Under the pieces are notes generated by a model, which had not been told where the DNA came from, did no database searches, and saw only the letters and a program-made list of their open reading frames with translations. The position numbers and the translations under genes are program-made. Shown here one piece after another: positions 1 through 8,334 of a stretch of 64,000 nt of DNA. Every line of letters starts with the position of its first letter. Position 1 is the stretch's first letter. The DNA is from Mesorhizobium sp. NZP2077 (lineage in GTDB: Bacteria; Pseudomonadota; Alphaproteobacteria; Rhizobiales; Rhizobiaceae), in the NCBI RefSeq assembly GCF_013170805.1, contig NZ_CP051293.1, positions 4,966,001 through 5,030,000 of the forward strand, read 5' to 3'.

Positions 1-377
1 TTGGCCAGGAACCGCGTCGCGCCTTGGGCATGGGCCGAGGAGACAGCGAGGCGGATGAGCGAAGTGCCAAGTCCCGCCTGGCGGCGGTATTCCTTGCATA
101 CCGCCAGCCGCGACCCCCACCATTCGCCCGGCGCGTCGCCGCTGTGGATGCGCACGGTGCCGACCACCTCGTCGTCCCAGCCGCACTGGTCGGAGAGCGC
201 GACGATCGTCACCGCCCGGTCGTCGATGGCGTCGCGGTCGTCGCCGTCGAAAATGCCTTGTTCGTCGCAGAACACCGCGCGGCGCAGGCGGGCAGCCCCT
301 TCGCGCTCCCATGGCCAGATGGCGAACTTCACCCGGTGCTGCGGCGAAATGTAGGGCTGGACTGGTTCGAACATCAT
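1..377 (-). CDS. nitE: GNAT N-acetyltransferase, NitE-like (MSMEG_0567 family), truncated by window edge
   Basis: Partial gene: its 5' end lies here and the rest runs off the left edge. The visible ~125 residues contain a GNAT core with an acetyl-CoA-binding stretch (LAVCKEYRRQAGLGTSL, RxxGxG-like, near residue 95-110). The start ATG at 375-377 overlaps the stop of nitD in an ATGA, so it is the fourth gene of the operon. Gene order (nitB, nitC, nitD, acetyltransferase) is that of the Nit1C cluster, linked in the literature to growth on cyanide as nitrogen source; the acetyltransferase substrate is unknown. The next expected gene, an AIR-synthase-like nitF, would lie outside the window. The family call is good; the symbol rests on synteny. 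Confidence 0.85.
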   Translation of the reverse strand, partial: MMFEPVQPYISPQHRVKFAIWPWEREGAARLRRAVFCDEQGIFDGDDRDAIDDRAVTIVALSDQCGWDDEVVGTVRIHSGDAPGEWWGSRLAVCKEYRRQAGLGTSLIRLAVSSAHAQGATRFLA

Positions 378-1492
378 GGCCTCAGCTCCTCATAGGCGGA
401 CAGGGCCGAACAGGCGCCGCAACGGCCGCAGCCGGCCTTGATGGTGTCGCGCGTCATGCCGGCGGCGGCCAGCATCGCGCCGAGCGGCTTCAGCACGCCG
501 TGCATGAAGTCGGACGATGGTGCCTTGTGATCCTCGAGCGGGGTGCCGGAAATGGGCACGAAGGGCACGACGAATGGATAGACGCCGAGCGCAATCAAGC
601 TCTCGCACATCGACAGAATGGCTTCACGGGTGTCGCCGAGGCCGGCCAGGATGTAGGTCGACACCTGGCCGCGGCCAAACACCGGCACCGCCGCGGCGAA
701 CGCCTCCATGTAGCGCGCCACCGGCACTTCCGCCTTGCCGGGCATGATGCGAGCACGGACGTCTGGCGTCACCGCTTCGAGATGCATGCCGAGCGCGTCG
801 ATGCCGGCCTCGCGCATGCGGGTGAACCAGGCGTCGTTATCCGGCGGCTCGCATTGCCCCTGGAGCGGCAGGTCGACGGCCGCCTTGATGGCGCGTGCGC
901 TGTCGGTGAGCACGGCAGCACCGCGATCCGTCTTGTTCGGGGTGCCGGTGGTCATCACCATGTGCTTGACGCCATCGAGGTCGACCGCGGCCCCGGCGAC
1001 TTCGGCAAGCTGCGCCGGGCTTTTGTGGGCGATGGTGCGGCCGGCGGCGAGCGACTGGCCGATGGCGCAGAACTGACAGGTCTTCTTGCGGCTTTCATAA
1101 CGGATGCAGGTTTGCAGAACCGTGGTCGCCAGCACGTCCTTGCCGTGCAGGACGGCGATCTGCGAATAGGGAATGCCGTCGGCGGTCGACAGCGCATAGA
1201 AGCGCGGCTGACCGGGGAAGCGGACCTTGCCGACGGCAAGACCGTCGCGCTCGATGACACTCTCGCCGCCGGCGTTGGGCTTCAGCGCCGTATAGGGAGA
1301 ACTGAAGGCCGCCGCCGTGTGCACCGGCGCCATGATCGGCCGGCCATTGACGAGCAGTGCCTTGTGGTCGGACGGACCGGCGCCGCCCCGGCGGCTCGGC
1401 GCGCCGGCGCTGGGATCAACCAGCCTTAGCCCGAAGGACTGGATCTCGTTGATCAGCATCTCCGGGCTCATCGCCGCTGTCTCGATCTTCAT
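374..1492 (-). CDS. nitD: Radical SAM protein, NitD-like (MSMEG_0568 family)
   Basis: 372 aa. Radical SAM proteins of this family sit next to the Nit1 nitrilase and are thought to act in cyanide/nitrile assimilation; the reaction is unknown. The candidate 4Fe-4S site is Cys129, Cys139 and Cys142 (TCIRY...TCQFC), a CX9CX2C spacing instead of the usual CX3CX2C. A second cysteine group, CGRCGAC, lies near the C-terminus and could hold an auxiliary cluster. The start ATG at 1492 has AAGGAG 8 nt upstream; Met8 (1471) is an alternative. The gene overlaps the 3' end of nitC by 77 nt and is followed by nitE with an ATGA overlap. Confidence 0.88.
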   Translation of the reverse strand: MKIETAAMSPEMLINEIQSFGLRLVDPSAGAPSRRGGAGPSDHKALLVNGRPIMAPVHTAAAFSSPYTALKPNAGGESVIERDGLAVGKVRFPGQPRFYALSTADGIPYSQIAVLHGKDVLATTVLQTCIRYESRKKTCQFCAIGQSLAAGRTIAHKSPAQLAEVAGAAVDLDGVKHMVMTTGTPNKTDRGAAVLTDSARAIKAAVDLPLQGQCEPPDNDAWFTRMREAGIDALGMHLEAVTPDVRARIMPGKAEVPVARYMEAFAAAVPVFGRGQVSTYILAGLGDTREAILSMCESLIALGVYPFVVPFVPISGTPLEDHKAPSSDFMHGVLKPLGAMLAAAGMTRDTIKAGCGRCGACSALSAYEELRP

Positions 1493-2462
1493 CTCGCAGG
1501 CTCCTTTTGGAAAGAGGCGGCCACCCGGAAGCGACCGGTTTCGGACGGGTGTCGATGGTCAGGCTGAGCAGTTCGGGCCGCGCATAGTGCCCAACCGAAT
1601 CCATCATGCGCTTGCGCTTGGTGACCAGCGCCATGTCCATGTCGGCGATCAGCAGGCCTTCGCCCTCGGTCAAAGGCGGCACGACATGCGCGCCCTCGGG
1701 CGAGATGATGGCCGTGTAACAGCCGCCCGACAGCGCCTTGATCATGGTGCCGTCGGGATTGATGGCGGCCTTCTGGGCATCGGTCAGCCAGCCGGTGGCG
1801 TTGATGACGAAACTCGCCGCTTCGGCAGCATGGTGGCGGATCGCCGCCTCGATCTGATCGGCGAAAATCGGCCCGACCATTGAGCCTGGAAACTGCGCGA
1901 CATGGATTTCCTCGTGCTGGGCCATCAGCGCGAAGCGGGCGAGCGGATTGTAGTGCTCCCAGCAGGCCAGAGCGCCGACCCGGCCAACCCTGGTGTCGAC
2001 CACCCTCAGTCCCGAGGCATCGCCCTGCCCCCAGACCATGCGCTCATGATAGGTCGGCGTGATCTTGCGCCGCTTCAGCGCCAGCGTGCCGTCGGCGTCG
2101 AAGACGAGCTGGGTGTTGTAGAGCGTGCCGTGATCGCGCTCGTTGACGCCGACGACCACGACGATGTCATGGCCGCGGGCGGCTGCGGCAAGTTTCTCCG
2201 TCTCGACGCTCGGCACCACGACGGCCTCGTCGTAAAGTGCCAGATGCTTGGCGCCGATTTTCACCGGCGGATCGATGAAGGAGAAATAGGGGTAGTAGGG
2301 CACGAAGGTTTCCGGGAACACGACGATCCCCGCGCCCTTGCCGGCGGCGTCGGAGATAGTGTCGAGAACCTTCTCCAACGTTCCGCCGTGCCGGTCGAGG
2401 ACCGGCGATATCTGTGCGGCGGCGGCGCGTACAATCCTCCTGTCGGGCCTCCTGTCAGACAT
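1416..2462 (-). CDS. nitC: Nit1-type nitrilase, NitC-like
   Basis: 348 aa carbon-nitrogen hydrolase. The Glu-Lys-Cys catalytic triad is visible: Glu51 in FPETF, Lys133 in RRKITPT, Cys167 in [10 protein letters not shown]. Nitrilases hydrolyse R-CN to the acid plus ammonia; Nit1C nitrilases are required for cyanide assimilation in pseudomonads, where the true substrate is thought to be a cyanide-derived nitrile. The gene starts 10 nt after the nitB stop. The last ~25 residues are very charged and lie inside the 77-nt overlap with nitD, so the reading frame may have been extended by a small indel; the catalytic domain is intact. Confidence 0.92.
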   Translation of the reverse strand: MSDRRPDRRIVRAAAAQISPVLDRHGGTLEKVLDTISDAAGKGAGIVVFPETFVPYYPYFSFIDPPVKIGAKHLALYDEAVVVPSVETEKLAAAARGHDIVVVVGVNERDHGTLYNTQLVFDADGTLALKRRKITPTYHERMVWGQGDASGLRVVDTRVGRVGALACWEHYNPLARFALMAQHEEIHVAQFPGSMVGPIFADQIEAAIRHHAAEAASFVINATGWLTDAQKAAINPDGTMIKALSGGCYTAIISPEGAHVVPPLTEGEGLLIADMDMALVTKRKRMMDSVGHYARPELLSLTIDTRPKPVASGWPPLSKRSLRDEDRDSGDEPGDADQRDPVLRAKAG

Positions 2463-2472
2463 CGCGATCGCC

Positions 2473-2955
2473 CTACACGGTCCAGGTATCGAGGATGAAC
2501 GCGTTGTCCCTGCGATGCAGCAGGATCAGGTCGAGCACATCCAGCGGCGAGATCGGCACGATGCCTTCCTGCAGCGATGGCTCGCCGTGGCCGTAGAGCG
2601 CCTGCAGGGCGAAGCGGCAGGCATAGACCTTGCCGCCCTCGGCCATGAAGTTCTTGAGCTGGTTGTTGAAATTCTGGGCGCCCGGAAAGGCCTCGTCACC
2701 GAGCTTGGGGAAACCACGGATGACGCCCAGCGTGACGCCCGGCCCATAAAGCAGGATCGTCGTCTCGAAGCCCTTGCGGATCAGCCGCTTGCCTTGCAGC
2801 AGATTGACCAGGCCGATCGAGCCCTCGAAGGCGACGGTATGGAAGGTGATGAGCGCCTTGCCGCCCGGTTCGGCCTTCACATCCTCGAAGACCTTCTCCT
2901 CATAGTCGACGAGAAAATCACCGATCTCGTGTTTCTTCATCGCAACGGCTGGCAT
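2473..2955 (-). CDS. nitB: MSMEG_0572/Sll0783 family nitrogen-starvation response protein, NitB-like
   Basis: 160 aa, first gene of the nit operon. The family is a DsrE-like small cytosolic protein found at the head of Nit1 clusters; the cyanobacterial member Sll0783 is induced by nitrogen starvation. Its biochemical role is unknown. The start ATG at 2955 is preceded by AGGAGA about 7 nt upstream. There is a Cys in KVYACRFAL but no recognised catalytic motif. Expression is expected from the sigma-54 promoter about 100 nt upstream, which would couple the operon to nitrogen limitation. Confidence 0.85.
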   Translation of the reverse strand: MPAVAMKKHEIGDFLVDYEEKVFEDVKAEPGGKALITFHTVAFEGSIGLVNLLQGKRLIRKGFETTILLYGPGVTLGVIRGFPKLGDEAFPGAQNFNNQLKNFMAEGGKVYACRFALQALYGHGEPSLQEGIVPISPLDVLDLILLHRRDNAFILDTWTV

Positions 2956-3055
2956 GCATCTCTCCTGGTTGCTCTCGCCCGACCGGCGCCTTGCCGTCGG
3001 ATGGTTCGAAAGATGCGCCCGCTATGCGCAAGCCCAGAGCTTTCAAGGACTTGCG

Positions 3056-3073
3056 TTGCAATCGCCGTGCCAG
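3056..3073 (-). promoter_or_regulatory. Sigma-54 (RpoN) -24/-12 promoter of the nit operon
   Basis: On the minus strand the sequence reads CTGGCACGGCGATTGCAA. It matches the RpoN consensus YTGGCACGrNNNTTGCW at every defined position, with GG and GC exactly 10 nt apart. It is correctly oriented toward nitB and predicts a start near 3046, giving a leader of about 90 nt. This fits a nitrogen-regulated pathway. Confidence 0.85.
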
Positions 3074-3113
3074 TTTGTGCACTGCAAACAATGCATACAC
3101 TTGCAAAAATGAA

Positions 3114-3129
3114 TGCATCCAATGATGCA
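3114..3129. promoter_or_regulatory. Palindromic enhancer-like site upstream of the nit sigma-54 promoter
   Basis: TGCATCCAATGATGCA has 6-bp arms around 4 nt. It resembles the NtrC operator (TGCACC...GGTGCA) but with T/A in place of the second C/G. It lies about 50 bp upstream of the -24 element and between the divergent nitB and MocR genes, so it could serve an NtrC-like activator or the MocR protein. Other TGCAT repeats lie between 3070 and 3115. Confidence 0.45.
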
Positions 3130-3309
3130 ATCGCTTTCGCGATCACGCTGGTTTCACCCGTTTCGACTGCCTAGCAAGACGCCCGAGCGCCGGGCATCCT
3201 CGCCTAATCTTTAGGCAAAGAATTCTGTTGCTCAAAAATAGCCCGACCCCTAGTCTTTGTATGCTGCACCTGCGAACCGCGACCGCGCACCTGCGAGAAG
3301 CCAGTGACG

Positions 3310-4683
3310 ATGACGGACGATTGGCGACCGGACATCTCCGACCCGCACAGGCCGGCCTACCTCGCGCTTGCCGAGGCGATCGCACGCGATCTGACGACCG
3401 GGCGGCTGAAGCCGGGCGACCGCCTTCCCAGCCAGCGAATGCTTGCGGCGGCTCTTGGCCTGAACTTCACGACCGTCTCGCGTGGCTACCGCGAGGCCCA
3501 TCGCAGGGGACTGATCGAGGCGAGGGTCGGCTCCGGCAGCCATGTCGCCAGACAGCCGGACAGCGCGTCCGTCAGCCTGCGGCGCCGCGACCTCTCCGAC
3601 CGGACCATGAATCAGGCGCCGGAGTTGGACGATGCGACGCTGCTGCGGCGCATGCGCACAATCTGGGAGGAGACCAGCGAGGACCTTGGCGCGCTGCTTC
3701 GCTACCAGTCCCCGGGCGGCTCGGCCGAAGACAAGGCGGCGGCACTGCGCTGGCTGTCACGCCGCGGCATCGAGGCGACTTCCGAAAAAATCATCATCTC
3801 GCCCGGCACGCACGCAGTCATGCTTGCCATCCTGCGCTCGATCGCCAGGCCCGGCGACACGATCTGCGCGGAGGACATCACCTATCCCGGCATCATTTCG
3901 ATCTGCGACCATCTCGGGCTCAAGCTGGTCGGCCTGCCGTCGGATGCGCTCGGCCTCGATCCGCAGGCGCTCGCCGATCGCGCGTCGGCCGGACCGGTGC
4001 GGGCGCTTTATCTCAATCCAACGATCCGCAATCCCACCACCCACACAATATCGGCCAAACGGCGGGCCGAACTGGTGGAAGTGGCGCGGCGCTTCGGCAT
4101 CGAGATCCTCGAGGACGACGCCTACGGGCTGTTCCCGACCGACGCACCGCCGCCGCTGGTGATGCTGGCGCCCGAATTGACCTATCACATCGTCGGCCTG
4201 TCGAAGTGCCTCGCCGCCGGCTTGCGCGTCGCCTATGCCGTGATGCCGTCTGGCAAAAGTGCCGAGACGATCGGCGCGCAGCTCAAGACCGAGATCGTCA
4301 TGGCCTCGCCGCTAACGACGACGCTGGCGACGCGATGGATTGAAACCGGCGTCGCCGACGAGATCTTGCAGCAGTTGCGCCTGGAGTCACGGCTGCGCCA
4401 GAAGATCGCGGCGGAAATGCTGCCCGCGCACACCATGACCGCCGATCCCGAAGGCTTTCATATCTGGATCAAGCCGCCAAAACCGTGGACGCGGCAGCGC
4501 ATCGTCGACTGGATGCGCGGCCATGCGCTGGGGGCTGTGGCGAGCGACGCCTTCGTGGTCGGGCGAGCGCCACCGGAGGCACTGCGGCTCTGCCTCGGCG
4601 GGGCGGCGACCCGCGCCGACATGCAGCGGGCGCTGGCGTTCATGCTAGACGCCTTCAACAATCCGCCAAGCTTCCCGCATTAG
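3310..4683 (+). CDS. MocR/PdxR-type transcriptional regulator (GntR wHTH plus aminotransferase I domain)
   Basis: 457 aa. Residues ~10-85 form a GntR winged helix (RLPSQRMLAAALGLNFTTV); the rest is a class I/II aminotransferase fold with the PLP lysine in GLSKCLAAGL near residue 299. MocR proteins bind PLP or an amino-acid-PLP adduct and regulate a divergent gene, here probably the nit operon across the 350-bp gap. GTG at 3304 is 6 nt upstream of the chosen ATG and could also be used. A pure aminotransferase role is less likely given the intact HTH. The effector is unknown. Confidence 0.85.
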   Translation: MTDDWRPDISDPHRPAYLALAEAIARDLTTGRLKPGDRLPSQRMLAAALGLNFTTVSRGYREAHRRGLIEARVGSGSHVARQPDSASVSLRRRDLSDRTMNQAPELDDATLLRRMRTIWEETSEDLGALLRYQSPGGSAEDKAAALRWLSRRGIEATSEKIIISPGTHAVMLAILRSIARPGDTICAEDITYPGIISICDHLGLKLVGLPSDALGLDPQALADRASAGPVRALYLNPTIRNPTTHTISAKRRAELVEVARRFGIEILEDDAYGLFPTDAPPPLVMLAPELTYHIVGLSKCLAAGLRVAYAVMPSGKSAETIGAQLKTEIVMASPLTTTLATRWIETGVADEILQQLRLESRLRQKIAAEMLPAHTMTADPEGFHIWIKPPKPWTRQRIVDWMRGHALGAVASDAFVVGRAPPEALRLCLGGAATRADMQRALAFMLDAFNNPPSFPH

Positions 4684-4825
4684 CATTTTCTTGCCCGAAT
4701 TGTGGAAAAACATGTAGTTAGCAGTTCAACGTTCTATCAAGAACTGAACGGCTCCGGGCGGCAGACATGATCGTTCATCCGCCCACGCGCTTGCCGCGTT
4801 TTGCCTTGGCGGCACGAGGACCGGG

Positions 4826-4948
4826 TTGCGGTCGATCTTGCCGTCATGGAAGATTCCGGCCCGAATCCATGAGATTCAGTCGCTGCCCCTGACCGCGACC
4901 GGTAAGGCGGACAAGTCTTGGCTGCAACAGCGCCTGCAAGAACTGAAG
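4826..4948 (+). pseudogene. Remnant of an AMP-forming ligase / adenylation domain (C-terminal end only)
   Basis: In one frame about 40 residues read as the end of an ANL-superfamily enzyme: LPSWKIPARIHEIQSLPL followed by TATGKADKSWL, which is the A10 motif (PLTxTGKxD) holding the catalytic lysine. Nothing of the preceding ~450 residues is present: the frame runs into unrelated sequence upstream of 4826. This is a decayed gene, possibly left from rearrangement next to the biosynthetic operon at 5529. Confidence 0.6.
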
Positions 4949-5307
4949 CCGCGCGACGAGTCTATCGAAAACAACCCGCCCATGCCATCGCGGACGCGAT
5001 CGTCAATGCGGAGCGCTTCCTCGATCATCTCGGCATCGCGCATGAAACAGTATTCCTTCCAGACGCCGTGGCCGTGATGGGCCTTGGCAGGCTCGCGTCC
5101 GCAGTCCAGGATGAACTCCAGCCTCATGGATTGGACCGAGCGACTTACCTCGAGCGTTCGCAACGAGAATTATGGTCCCATATAGCCAAGGTGCATTTTC
5201 CGGAAATCCGTGTCGAAATGAAGCGCCTGCGCTCCGACAATTCCCGTTTGGCCGAAGAGATTGAGCGCAAAAGTCAGCCGGGCCGAACGCCGAAATGTCC
5301 AGCATGA
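4918..5307 (+). CDS. Uncertain ORF in relict region, no recognised function
   Basis: Open frame of 129 codons overlapping the AMP-ligase remnant in another frame. Only a TTG start is available at the 5' end and no Shine-Dalgarno sequence is seen; an internal ATG at 5077 would give 76 aa. The sequence looks partly protein-like: a mixed helix region (RFLDHLGIAHETVFL) and a charged, coiled-coil-like end (KRLRSDNSRLAEEIERK). I recognise no family. It may be a fragment of a lost gene or a chance ORF. The rest of 4684-5528 shows no supported gene. Confidence 0.2.
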   Translation: MAATAPARTEAARRVYRKQPAHAIADAIVNAERFLDHLGIAHETVFLPDAVAVMGLGRLASAVQDELQPHGLDRATYLERSQRELWSHIAKVHFPEIRVEMKRLRSDNSRLAEEIERKSQPGRTPKCPA

Positions 5308-5418
5308 CCCAGCGTGCTTCCGCCCGCATACGCAAGCAGATCGATCGGATCAAACGTCGCTTCGCGCGATGACGCCGTAGGCTGGCACTTTGCCCAGGCC
5401 GGTCCATCAGATATTTGG

Positions 5419-5438
5419 CCTGGCAGCTCGCTGCCAGG
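5419..5438. repeat. Perfect inverted repeat upstream of the Ole-like operon
   Basis: CCTGGCAGCTCGCTGCCAGG is a fully self-complementary hairpin (8-bp stem, CTCG loop) 90 nt before the first gene of the operon. No T-run follows on either strand, so it is more likely an operator or leader structure than an intrinsic terminator. Confidence 0.4.
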
Positions 5439-5528
5439 AAACCGCGCCGCCCTGTCTAATGCTCCGCCTCACTGTTACCATCCGTCCGCATTATGGGTTG
5501 GGAATCGCAACTCACTGGGCGGCTGAGC

Positions 5529-6518
5529 ATGCGGATCAAGATTGTTGGAACCGGGCGCGCAGTGCCTGCGCTGTGCTTGACATCGCGCGGCCTCGACGAG
5601 CGGCTGGGACTTGGCCAAGGCCAGATCGAGGCTGCCACCGGTGTCATCGAGCGCTATGTCTGCGAGACCGAATCGCAAGTCGACCTGGCCTGCACGGCGG
5701 CGCGGCTGGCACTGGCTGATGCCGGGATAGAGCCTGATGCGGTCGACCTCATCATCGGCGGATGTGGCGTGCCTTACCAGCCACTGCCTTCGACGGCACC
5801 GCTGGTGATGCAGCGCCTGGGGCTGGCCGATGGCTCGGCCGCGGCCTTCGACGTCAACAGCACCTGCCTTGGCTTCCTCACCGCTTTCGAAACCGCCGCC
5901 CGTATGATTGAGGCCGGGCAAAGCGAAACCGCGCTGGTGTTCTCGGCGGAGATTGCGTCGCGCGCCCTGCCCTGGAAAGAACAGCCTGAAATCGCCGCCC
6001 TGTTCGGCGACGGTGCGGCCGCCGCTGTGCTGCGCAGGGCGGCGCCCAGTGAGGGCAAGGTGCTGGCCAATCTCATGCGCACCTATCCATCGGCTTACGA
6101 GGCTTGTAGCATCGGGGCCGGCGGCACCCGCTTCGACTTCCATCACCAGCCGGAGGAGTTTTCCCGGCATGCGATCTTTCACATGGACGGCAAGGAGCTG
6201 TTTCGGGTGACCGCGCGCCATTTCAATGGCTTCGTCGGCCAACTCCTGCAACGTGCCGGCTGGCGGCATGACGAAGTCGACCTCGTCGTGCCACACCAGG
6301 CGAGCCCGTTTGCGCTTGCGCACATGGCACGACAGACCGGGTTCGCAGCACAGAAGCTGGTCGACATTTCGGCGCTCTACGGCAACCAGATCGCGGCGTC
6401 CATTCCCTTCGCGCTCGATATTGCGCGCCGGCAAGGCCGCGTCATGCAGGGCACCAAGGTGCTCTTCCTCGGCACCTCGGCCGGTGTCTCCTTCGGCGGC
6501 ATGGCGCTGGAGGCGTGA
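5529..6518 (+). CDS. 3-oxoacyl-ACP synthase III / OleA-like condensing enzyme
   Basis: 329 aa thiolase-superfamily enzyme. The Cys-His-Asn triad of KAS III is visible: Cys113 in NSTCLGF, His256 in VVPHQAS and Asn286 in YGNQIAA, plus a C-terminal glycine loop (LGTSAGVSFGG). Such enzymes condense an acyl-CoA or acyl-ACP with a second acyl or malonyl thioester. Because the next gene is OleD-like, an OleA-type head-to-head Claisen condensation giving a 2-alkyl-3-oxoacid is attractive, but an ordinary FabH-type reaction is not excluded. No ACP gene is adjacent. Start ATG 5529 begins right at the fold; ATG 5493 would add 12 unrelated residues. First gene of a six-gene overlapping operon. Confidence 0.88.
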   Translation: MRIKIVGTGRAVPALCLTSRGLDERLGLGQGQIEAATGVIERYVCETESQVDLACTAARLALADAGIEPDAVDLIIGGCGVPYQPLPSTAPLVMQRLGLADGSAAAFDVNSTCLGFLTAFETAARMIEAGQSETALVFSAEIASRALPWKEQPEIAALFGDGAAAAVLRRAAPSEGKVLANLMRTYPSAYEACSIGAGGTRFDFHHQPEEFSRHAIFHMDGKELFRVTARHFNGFVGQLLQRAGWRHDEVDLVVPHQASPFALAHMARQTGFAAQKLVDISALYGNQIAASIPFALDIARRQGRVMQGTKVLFLGTSAGVSFGGMALEA

Positions 6519-7513
6519 TGGGACGCGTGCTCGTCACCGGCGCCAGCGGCTTCCTTGGCGGCCATATCGTGGCGCGGCTGGCCGCAGCGGGCATGCCGGT
6601 GTTGGCGCAAGGCCGCGATATCAGGCGAAGCGCCGCACTCGAAGCAGCCGGCCATACGGTCATGCGTTGCGACCTGTCGCAGCCGTTTGATGCGAAGTCC
6701 GACACCGGATTTGGCGAGATCGATGCCATCGTCCATTGTGCAGCGCTGTCTTCGCCCTTCGGCCGGCTCGCTGATTTCGAGGCCGCCAACGTCACGGCGA
6801 CCCGCAATCTCGTCGATTTCGCCCGGCAGCTGGGTGTGCAGCGTTTTGTCCAGATCTCCACCCCTTCGGTCTGTTTCGCTTTTCGCGACCAGCTCTGCGT
6901 CACCGAGAACAGCCCCTTGCCCGATCCGGTCAACCACTACGCCCGGACCAAGCGGCAAGGTGAAGACATCGTGCTCACGGCGGCGGACATAGGGCCTGTC
7001 GTGCTCAGGCCACGCGGTATCTACGGAGCGGGCGACCGAGCGCTGCTGCCACGCCTGCTGCAGGCAGCGCGGCGACCGCTGCCGCTGTTTCGCGATGGCC
7101 AAGCACGCATCGATCTCACCCATGTCGACGATGTCGTCGATGCGGTGTTCGCGGCGCTGGCGGCCGGCAGCGCCGCCGAAGGCCAGATATTCAACATCTC
7201 GAGCGGCGAAGTGCTGGCTGTGCGCCACATTGCCGACAGTGCCTGCGCCCGCGCCGGGCTGCCAACGCGATGGCGAAAAACGCCGCTGGCGCCGGCGATG
7301 CTGGCAGCGGGCGTGATGGAGGCGGTGGCGCTGCTTCTGCCCCGCCGGCTGGAACCGCCAGTCACCCGTTACGGCCTCGGCTTGTTCGCCTATGCCCAGA
7401 GCCTCGATATTTCCAAGGCCGGGCGGATCCTTGGCTGGACGCCGAAAGCGTCGTTCGAGGATGGGCTCGACCGTACGTTTGCCAGGGGGCGTGAAGCCTG
7501 GGGGACAGCTTGA
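6518..7513 (+). CDS. NAD(P)-dependent epimerase/dehydratase, OleD-like 3-oxoacid reductase
   Basis: 331 aa extended SDR. N-terminal Rossmann motif TGASGFLGG (residues 7-15); active-site STPSV (114-118) with Tyr141 and Lys145 (YARTK). The STPSV motif, the RPRGIYGAGD-type stretch, the C-terminal EPPVTRYGL segment and the final LGWTPKASFEDGL recall OleD, the NADPH-dependent 2-alkyl-3-oxoacid reductase, and 3-beta-HSD-like proteins. It would reduce the product of the upstream condensing enzyme. The ATG at 6518 shares its A with the upstream stop (TGATG). Substrate unproven. Confidence 0.85.
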   Translation: MGRVLVTGASGFLGGHIVARLAAAGMPVLAQGRDIRRSAALEAAGHTVMRCDLSQPFDAKSDTGFGEIDAIVHCAALSSPFGRLADFEAANVTATRNLVDFARQLGVQRFVQISTPSVCFAFRDQLCVTENSPLPDPVNHYARTKRQGEDIVLTAADIGPVVLRPRGIYGAGDRALLPRLLQAARRPLPLFRDGQARIDLTHVDDVVDAVFAALAAGSAAEGQIFNISSGEVLAVRHIADSACARAGLPTRWRKTPLAPAMLAAGVMEAVALLLPRRLEPPVTRYGLGLFAYAQSLDISKAGRILGWTPKASFEDGLDRTFARGREAWGTA

Positions 7514-8334
7514 AGATCGTCTTCGCCAACAGCGCCTGGGTCAGCGCCGCCGAAAGACTGATCCTGCGCGGCGGCGGCTGGCAAAAAATCCGGCTGCGCG
7601 TGCGCTACGGGCTGATCCTCCATCCGCGGGCCGGCCCGGTGCTGATCGATACCGGCTATACGCCGCATGTAACCACCGGAGCCCGGCGCAGCGCCATGCT
7701 GCGCTTCTATGGCACGGTGCTCAGGCCCGAACTCGTCGAGGCCGGGCAACCCATGTCTGTCCTGGCTCGCTTTGGCCTGACACCGCGCGATATCAGAACC
7801 GTCATCGTCACGCATTTTCACGCCGATCATATCTCCGGCCTGTCCCTGTTTCCCAATGCGCGTTACATCGCCAGCGATGCCGCCTGGTCGGAGCTGAAGG
7901 CGCGGACAGCCCGGCAAAACCTGCGTCATGGCGTCTTCACCGAGCTTTTTCCGGCGGATTTCGAGACAAGGCTCGACGGGCTGTCCGCGATGAGACCGAT
8001 CCCATCGCGCGGCGATTTTCCCGGCGGAGCCGATATGTTCGGCGACGGCAGCGTTGTCGCGGTCGACCTGCCAGGCCATGCCGATGGCCAGTTCGGGCTG
8101 CTGTTTCCTGAAATGGATCGGCCGCTGCTTTATGCGGTCGACGCGCAGTGGCTGCTCAAGGCACTGGTCGAGAACCGGACGCCGGGCTTTCCTGCACGCC
8201 TGCTGGCCGACGATTTCACCGCCATCGATCGGACCGGCGCGGCTTTGCGCCGCTTTCTGGCAGCCGGCGGCGAGGTGATGTTCTGCCATGATCCGGGGCT
8301 GACGCCATACGACCTGACACCGGAGGGCGGATGA
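7510..8334 (+). CDS. MBL-fold metallo-hydrolase
   Basis: 274 aa. The metal-binding signature HFHADH (His102, His104, Asp106, His107) and a second His in LPGHADGQFG (near 190) mark a di-metal metallo-beta-lactamase-fold hydrolase, close in layout to lactonases of the AHL type. In this operon it could open a lactone or cleave a thioester; in classical ole clusters the hydrolase OleB has an alpha/beta fold, so this would be a different solution. It starts at TTG 7510, whose TTGA overlaps the preceding stop; no better in-frame start precedes the conserved fold. Confidence 0.88.
   Translation: MKIVFANSAWVSAAERLILRGGGWQKIRLRVRYGLILHPRAGPVLIDTGYTPHVTTGARRSAMLRFYGTVLRPELVEAGQPMSVLARFGLTPRDIRTVIVTHFHADHISGLSLFPNARYIASDAAWSELKARTARQNLRHGVFTELFPADFETRLDGLSAMRPIPSRGDFPGGADMFGDGSVVAVDLPGHADGQFGLLFPEMDRPLLYAVDAQWLLKALVENRTPGFPARLLADDFTAIDRTGAALRRFLAAGGEVMFCHDPGLTPYDLTPEGG

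Noticed and set aside
1..1429. Plus-strand open frames across 1-1429
   Set aside because: They lie antisense to nitD/nitE, lack recognisable domains and are typical of GC-rich shadow frames.
5419..5438. Hairpin as intrinsic terminator
   Set aside because: Perfect stem but no T-run on either strand; kept only as an inverted repeat.
4684..5528. tRNA gene or insertion sequence in the relict region
   Set aside because: No T-loop/anticodon pattern, terminal inverted repeats or transposase fragment found.
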